Shown one piece after another: positions 61,780 through 64,000 of a stretch of 64,000 nt of DNA. Origin of the DNA: Rheinheimera oceanensis (GTDB lineage: Bacteria; Pseudomonadota; Gammaproteobacteria; Enterobacterales; Alteromonadaceae); the NCBI RefSeq assembly GCF_018831085.1, contig NZ_JAGPNM010000003.1, positions 124,001-188,000 on the forward strand. The letters run 5' to 3'. The notes beneath the pieces are model-generated. The model was not told where the DNA came from. It ran no database searches and saw nothing but the letters and a program-made list of their open reading frames with translations. The translations under genes were made by a program, and so were the position numbers. The number at the start of each line of letters is the position of its first letter. Position 1 is the stretch's first letter.

Positions 61780-63342
61780 ATGCGTTTAGAAATTCAATGC
61801 CAGAACAGGCTTGGCCTGGCACAAGAAGTATTAAATGTACTGGTAAGTTATCAGCTGGATCTGCGTGGTATTGAAGTAGACCCCAGCTTAAGCCGGATGT
61901 ATGTGTCGTTTCCGACAGTAAACTTTGAAAAGTTTCAGGAGCTAATGGCTAAAATGCGCCGTATTACCGGCGTAGAAGATGTTAAAACCACTGCTTTTAT
62001 GCCGTCAGAGCGTGAGCATAATGAATTATCTACCTTGCTTAAAACACTACCGGATGGCTTGATTGCCGTTGATATTAAAGCCAATGTTACTGTAATTAAT
62101 GATGCTGCACTGGAAGCGTTGTCGGTAGAACATAGCGCTATCGCCGGCCAATCATTGCAGGGCATGGTTAAGGGGTTTAACTTTCAGCGCTGGTTAGAAG
62201 GCGATGATGTGCTGGCACAAACCCGGCGGCTGGAAATTCATGGCAAGCGTTTTGTCGCTGACATTCTGCCGGTGATGGTGCCGGATGAAACCGGCCACGA
62301 AATTCTGGCCGGCGCTGTTATTAATTTAAAATCTGAAAGCCGGCTGGGCCAGCATATGGTGGCGTTTAAAAAAGGTGATCAGGAAAGTTTTAACACCTTG
62401 CAGGCGCACAGTAACTTAATGCGCAAAGTTGTGCGTGAAGCGAAGAAAATGTCACAGCTGGATGCACCTATTCTGATTATCGGTGAAACCGGCACTGGTA
62501 AAGAGTTGCTGGCCCGGGCCTGTCATGCTGCCAGCAGCCGCACCGGTAAACCTTTTTTAGCACTTAGCTGTGCTTCGTTACCAGACAACGTAGCAGAGTC
62601 TGAGCTGTTTGGTTATGGCGCCAATGCCTTTCCCGGCACTGCAGAAGGCAAAAAAGGTATTTTCGAGCTGGCCAATGGCGGTACAGTATTCTTAGATGAA
62701 GTAGGCGAAATGTCGCATCAGTTGCAAACCAAACTGATCCGCTTTTTGCAGGACGGCAGTTTCCGCCGTGTTGCCGATGAAAACGAAGTAAAAGTTGATG
62801 TGCGGGTAATTTGCACCACGCAAAAAGATTTACCCAGCATGGTGCAGGAGGGCAAGTTCCGTGAAGACTTATACTACCGCCTTAATGTATTGACACTGGC
62901 TTTACCGCCCCTGCGCGAGCGCAAGCAGGATGTGCTCCCGCTGGCCGAATTCTTTATTGCCCGTTTTGCGGCAAGGCTTGGTCGCAAAGCGCCGAAGTTA
63001 ACCGATAGCTGTGCTAATTTTCTGCAAAATTATCCGTGGCCGGGTAACGTACGCCAGCTGGAAAATGCGCTGTATCGCGCCATTACGCTGCTTGAAGGTT
63101 TTGAACTGGATAAAGAACATCTGCAACTGCCAAGCTACAACAATGATTTTGGCTATTTAGAACAAGACTTCGACGGTACCCTGGATGAAGCGGTAAAACG
63201 TTTTGAAGCTAATCTGCTGCGTAAATTGTTTCCGGCTTATCCCAGTTCACGCCAGTTAGCGAAAAAGCTTGGTTTAAGCCACACCGCTATTGCTAATAAA
63301 TTGCGTGATTACGGTATTAATCGTAAGAGTGTAAAAATTTAA
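61780..63342 (+). CDS. tyrR: TyrR/PhhR family regulator of aromatic amino acid genes
   Basis: A 520-residue regulator: ACT domain (residues ~1-70, starting MRLEIQCQNRLGLAQEVL), PAS domain (~80-190), AAA+ domain (~205-440, Walker A GETGTGKELLARACH, Walker B GGTVFLDEVGEM) and C-terminal helix-turn-helix (SSRQLAKKLGLSHTAIANKLRDYG). The GAFTGA loop that contacts sigma-54 is degenerate (ANAFPGTAEGKKG), as in E. coli TyrR, so action through sigma-70 is expected. It is placed between phhAB and hpd, both with TyrR-like boxes. Confidence 0.96.
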   Translation: MRLEIQCQNRLGLAQEVLNVLVSYQLDLRGIEVDPSLSRMYVSFPTVNFEKFQELMAKMRRITGVEDVKTTAFMPSEREHNELSTLLKTLPDGLIAVDIKANVTVINDAALEALSVEHSAIAGQSLQGMVKGFNFQRWLEGDDVLAQTRRLEIHGKRFVADILPVMVPDETGHEILAGAVINLKSESRLGQHMVAFKKGDQESFNTLQAHSNLMRKVVREAKKMSQLDAPILIIGETGTGKELLARACHAASSRTGKPFLALSCASLPDNVAESELFGYGANAFPGTAEGKKGIFELANGGTVFLDEVGEMSHQLQTKLIRFLQDGSFRRVADENEVKVDVRVICTTQKDLPSMVQEGKFREDLYYRLNVLTLALPPLRERKQDVLPLAEFFIARFAARLGRKAPKLTDSCANFLQNYPWPGNVRQLENALYRAITLLEGFELDKEHLQLPSYNNDFGYLEQDFDGTLDEAVKRFEANLLRKLFPAYPSSRQLAKKLGLSHTAIANKLRDYGINRKSVKI

Positions 63343-63374
63343 CTACGCTTTGTGCGTAAAACTGTACTTAAGAG

Positions 63375-63404
63375 GGGCTGCCAAAGCGATTTGGCGGCCC
63401 TTTT
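63375..63404 (+). terminator. Intrinsic terminator after tyrR
   Basis: GGGCTGCCAAA-GCGA-TTTGGCGGCCC forms an 11-bp stem followed by TTTT. Confidence 0.8.
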
Positions 63405-63426
63405 AGATCACTTTTTCAAAAAAGGG

Positions 63427-63456
63427 CTGTTTTGTATCAGCAGCTTTACAAAACAG
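63427..63456 (+). promoter_or_regulatory. TyrR-box within a larger palindrome upstream of hpd
   Basis: CTGTTTTGTA and TACAAAACAG are perfect 10-bp arms separated by ten bases. Inside is the TyrR-like box TGTATC-AGCAGC-TTTACA (63433-63450), 10 of 12 to consensus, about 105 bp before the hpd start. Confidence 0.65.
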
Positions 63457-63555
63457 CAGTTTAGCAGCCATTAAGCTGTTACTTGCTGCCCTCTTCCTTT
63501 TTTTTAGCGCAAGCGCATTATTAGCGCCAACCAAGACGTAGTTAGGACTATAACA

Positions 63556-64000
63556 ATGACAGATAAAATTAATCCGCTGGGAACTGATGGTTTCGAGTTT
63601 GTTGAATACACCGCAGCTAATGCTGAGGGTATTCAGAAGTTAAAAGATTTATTTTATGCACTGGGCTTTACTGAAGTAGCACAGCACCGCTCTAAGCAAG
63701 CCTGGTTATATAAGCAAGGCGACATTAACTTTATTGTTAATGCTGAGCCAAACTCGCAGGCAGAAGAATTTGCCCGTAAGCATGGCCCCAGTGTATGTGC
63801 TATGGCATTTCGGGTAAAAGATGCTGCCCATGCGTTAAAGCATGCCGTGGCTAACGGCGCTAAAGAGTATAAAAACCAGATTGGCCCGATGGAGCTGAAT
63901 ATCCCGGCCGTTTACGGTATTGGCAGCAGTTTGCTGTATTTTGTTGACCGTTATGGTGCCAGTTCAGTTTACGATGTTGATTTTAAATACTATGACAACT
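63556..64000 (+). CDS. hpd: 4-hydroxyphenylpyruvate dioxygenase, N-terminal part (partial)
   Basis: The first 148 codons, cut by the window end. The sequence begins MTDKINPLGTDGFEFVEYT and continues with ALGFTEVAQHRSKQAWLYKQGDINFIVN, the N-terminal vicinal-oxygen-chelate half of HPPD. The enzyme makes homogentisate in tyrosine breakdown. With phhAB and tyrR it completes the start of a phenylalanine-tyrosine pathway. The iron ligands of the C-terminal half are outside the window. Confidence 0.93.
   Translation, partial: MTDKINPLGTDGFEFVEYTAANAEGIQKLKDLFYALGFTEVAQHRSKQAWLYKQGDINFIVNAEPNSQAEEFARKHGPSVCAMAFRVKDAAHALKHAVANGAKEYKNQIGPMELNIPAVYGIGSSLLYFVDRYGASSVYDVDFKYYDN

Overview
The window is a chromosomal segment of a gammaproteobacterium, most likely in or near the Rheinheimera/Alishewanella group of marine or freshwater heterotrophs (moderate confidence). 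The reasons are the Shewanella/Alteromonas-like order tig-clpP-clpX-lon-hupB-ppiD followed by sap-psp-ycjXF and tyrR, the TonB-receptor-linked N-acetylglucosamine (nag) locus of the alteromonad type, and an aromatic amino acid block phhAB-tyrR-hpd.

Layout. 1-4.6 kb: end of a GH94 phosphorylase, an oxidoreductase, a LysR regulator, a PagL-like lipid A deacylase, lpxH and ppiB. 4.8-6.2 kb: cysS. 6.2-10.1 kb: a mobile patch, with one intact REP-associated (RAYT) transposase surrounded by direct and inverted repeats, and a second RAYT copy whose middle is replaced by a LysR/SDR/lipocalin cassette of different codon usage. 10.1-15.8 kb: LysR/MATE pair, GntR/mannonate dehydratase pair with three phased operators, and a LacI regulator. 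16-28 kb: a glycan/GlcNAc operon (TonB receptor, GH89 alpha-N-acetylglucosaminidase lipoprotein, NagX, NagK, NagB-II, NagA, NagP, PHP-domain lipoprotein). 28-35 kb: GH43, two esterases, a TacAT-type toxin-antitoxin pair, a membrane protein, and a BlaI-type repressor with an unusual M56-M23 metallopeptidase fusion. 35-37.3 kb: folD, a tRNA cluster (Pro-Arg-His-Pro plus a degenerate Pro copy) and a GNAT acetyltransferase. 37.5-48.6 kb: proBA, then tig, clpP, clpX, lon, hupB and ppiD. 48.6-59 kb: sapABCDF with pspF on the minus strand, divergent from pspABC, then ycjX-ycjF. 59-64 kb: methionine gamma-lyase, phhAB, tyrR and the start of hpd.

How the genes work together. The nag block encodes a complete route: an outer-membrane receptor imports oligosaccharides, the GH89 lipoprotein releases terminal GlcNAc, NagP carries it inward, NagK phosphorylates it, NagA deacetylates it and NagB-II converts it to fructose-6-phosphate. 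A LacI regulator with two dyads in front of the receptor gene is the probable switch. The tig-lon block is a protein quality-control region with a recognisable sigma-32 promoter before lon. The psp block has a recognisable sigma-54 type promoter. The last 4 kb look like a TyrR regulon, with TyrR-box-like sites before phhA, tyrR and hpd. No CRISPR array, prophage or rRNA was seen.
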